Positions 62,580 through 64,000 of a stretch of 64,000 nucleotides of DNA are shown in pieces. Numbering within the stretch: position 1 is the stretch's first letter; each line of letters opens with the position of its first letter. The stretch covers positions 2,246,501 through 2,310,500 of the forward strand of contig NZ_CP046565.1 in the NCBI RefSeq assembly GCF_012769535.1, written 5' to 3'. This DNA is from Methylococcus geothermalis. Its GTDB lineage: Bacteria; Pseudomonadota; Gammaproteobacteria; Methylococcales; Methylococcaceae. The notes under the pieces are model-generated. The model saw nothing but the letters and a program-made list of their open reading frames with translations. It did not search any database and was not told the origin of the DNA. The translations under genes and the position numbers were made by a program.

Positions 62580-64000
62580 TCAGCCGGAAATTTTGTACAG
62601 AGGGCTCGCCCCGGCGTCGCCTTGTCGGGTTTCGGGTTCTCTGCCGGTCGGCCTCGGCGCGGATCTGAGATTCTTCAGATGAACCACGATCCGGTCCTCG
62701 GGCGATGCCTTGACGAAGTCCTCGATGGTTTCCAGGATGTCCTGGTCCACGAATGCCGCGTCGGTTCCGTCGATGATCAGCTCGCTGTCGGGTTCGACCT
62801 GATCCAACAGCTCGCGCAGCAGGGCCTTGTTCAAGAACGAGACATCCTTTCGAAGCCGCAGCAAATAATGGTTGCGGTGCCGGGTCAGGGAAATGGCGGC
62901 GCGGAAATTCGCCCGGATGACGTAATACAAACCGCAGGCGACGCCGATGGCAATCCCTTTGAGCAGGTCCGTCGCCAGTATCGCGATGACGGTGACGGCA
63001 AACGGGACGAACTGTGTCGTTCCTTTGCGGTACATCTGGAGCACCATCGCCGGCTTGGCCAGTTTGTAGCCGGTCACCAGCAGAATCGATGCCAGCGCGG
63101 CCAGAGGAATGTGATTGAGATAGCGGGCAAGGAAGCCGACGCTCAGCAGCAGAAGGACGCCGTGGATGAAACATGCCACTTTGGTCCGCCCGCCGGCATT
63201 GATATTGGCCGAGGAACGGACGATGACGGCCGTGATCGGCAAGCCTCCCAAGAGACCGGCCAGCAGGTTGCCCAGGCCTTGCGCCTTGAGTTCCCGGTTG
63301 GTCGGCGCCACCCGCTTCAGCGGATCGAGCTTGTCGACTGCCTCCAGGCTGAGCAGGGTTTCGAGGCTGGCAATCACGGCAACGGTGAACGCAACGGTAT
63401 ACACCGCCGGGTCCATGATGCGGCTGAAATCCGGGAAGACGAGCCGCCCGGCCAAGTCGTCGAAGCCCTGAATGTTCGGAAGCTGCACCATGTGTTCCGG
63501 CGCGATCGCCAGGGACGATCCCGCCATCGAGACGTTGAACCCCACCGCCCAGAGTATCGCCGCCAGTGGACCGGGAATCTGCGCCAGCAGCGGCACGAAG
63601 CGGATCAGCCGGGTCTCCCACAGCACCATGATGGCGATCGCTACCGCACTCACCAAAGTCGAACCCGGCGAAATGGCGTCCATGGCGTGCAGCAGTTCCG
63701 AGAACGTACCCTCGGCGTCCTGAGGCAGATAGGTTTCTTCTCCCATGAGGTCCTGGCCGTAGCCGACGGCATGCGGGAGCTGCTTGGTGATCAGGATGAG
63801 CCCGATGGCCGACAGCATGCCCTTGATGACGGACGACGGGAAATAGGCGCCGATGGTTCCCGCCCTGAGGAAACCGAGAGCGAGTTGCATCAGCCCCGCC
63901 AGGATCACGGCGAGCAGAAAGTGCTCAAAGCCGCCGAGCTTTTCGATGCCCTGCAGCACGATGACCGTGAGGCCCGCGGCGGGGCCCGACACGCTCAACT
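62580..64000 (-). CDS. SulP-family anion (bicarbonate/sulfate) transporter, N-terminus cut off
   Basis: At least 473 residues; the 5' end is beyond the right edge. The SulP core is visible: SGPAAGLTVIVLQGIEKLGGFEHFL at the N-terminal side of what is seen, AYFPSSVIKGMLSAIGLILITKQLPHAVGY, SLLSLEAVDKLDPLKR and PITAVIVRSSANINAGGRTK. A C-terminal STAS domain (about 365-440 of the visible part, ELIIDGTDAAFVDQDILETI) and a basic tail follow. Being next to carbonic anhydrase, bicarbonate is a reasonable substrate, but sulfate cannot be excluded. Confidence 0.88.
   Translation of the reverse strand, partial: LSVSGPAAGLTVIVLQGIEKLGGFEHFLLAVILAGLMQLALGFLRAGTIGAYFPSSVIKGMLSAIGLILITKQLPHAVGYGQDLMGEETYLPQDAEGTFSELLHAMDAISPGSTLVSAVAIAIMVLWETRLIRFVPLLAQIPGPLAAILWAVGFNVSMAGSSLAIAPEHMVQLPNIQGFDDLAGRLVFPDFSRIMDPAVYTVAFTVAVIASLETLLSLEAVDKLDPLKRVAPTNRELKAQGLGNLLAGLLGGLPITAVIVRSSANINAGGRTKVACFIHGVLLLLSVGFLARYLNHIPLAALASILLVTGYKLAKPAMVLQMYRKGTTQFVPFAVTVIAILATDLLKGIAIGVACGLYYVIRANFRAAISLTRHRNHYLLRLRKDVSFLNKALLRELLDQVEPDSELIIDGTDAAFVDQDILETIEDFVKASPEDRIVVHLKNLRSAPRPTGREPETRQGDAGASPLYKISG

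Overview
The window is GC-rich and densely coded, and reads as the chromosome of a gammaproteobacterium. The strongest sign is the minus-strand block gyrA-serC-serA-pheA-hisC-tyrA-aroA-cmk-rpsA-ihfB-lapB, a gene order typical of that class. Beside it are a C1/C2-metabolism cassette (serine-glyoxylate aminotransferase, hydroxypyruvate reductase, GLYK-type glycerate kinase), an archaeal-type nucleoside-monophosphate phosphorylase and a large exopolysaccharide locus. From memory of gene content this suggests a methanotroph of the Methylococcus type. That is inference and was not checked by alignment. I see no insertion sequence, CRISPR array or rRNA.

Layout. 1-116: tail of an unidentified gene. 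130-6590: a secreted protein and a tripartite RND efflux operon (membrane fusion protein, pump, TolC-like channel; minus strand). 6985-9235: a DUF2076 protein and a two-gene ABC importer (ATPase and permease). 9327-11758: NMP phosphorylase and a PRPP-synthetase-like gene. 11787-15305: a GlrK/QseE-QseG-GlrR/QseF type two-component operon, followed by cysZ. 16057-18157: mtaB and a lipoprotein (minus strand). 18262-19253: tRNA-Lys and tRNA-Met with promoters, and between them the decayed N-terminus of a P4-type integrase. 19453-23546: sga, hpr, glycerate kinase and psd. 23512-37011: the lapB-to-gyrA block on the minus strand.

37105-61192 is mostly surface-polysaccharide genes. One minus-strand arm holds a STAS protein, a Wza-type exporter, a Wzc-like chain-length protein, two glycosyltransferases, an acetyltransferase and a ligase/polymerase. 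A divergent plus-strand arm holds four glycosyltransferases, a serine-acetyltransferase-like protein, two unusual sugar-transferase fusions, a GT-C enzyme, a response-regulator/PP2C phosphatase and a HATPase kinase. Further left lie a flippase fused to an MFS transporter, a GT25-like enzyme and a secreted glycoside-hydrolase-like lipoprotein. The STAS, phosphatase and kinase genes bracket the two main arms and together form a complete partner-switching set, so the locus may be under partner-switch control. The window ends with a methyltransferase, a beta-carbonic anhydrase and a SulP anion transporter that runs off the right edge.

The most unusual points are the Wzx-MFS fusion, two degenerate polyprenyl-phosphate sugar-transferase domains fused to other enzymes, a Wzc-like protein without its Walker A lysine, an RND pump without two residues of the AcrB proton relay, the NMP phosphorylase/PRPP synthetase pair, and a plant-like glycolate-salvage gene set.
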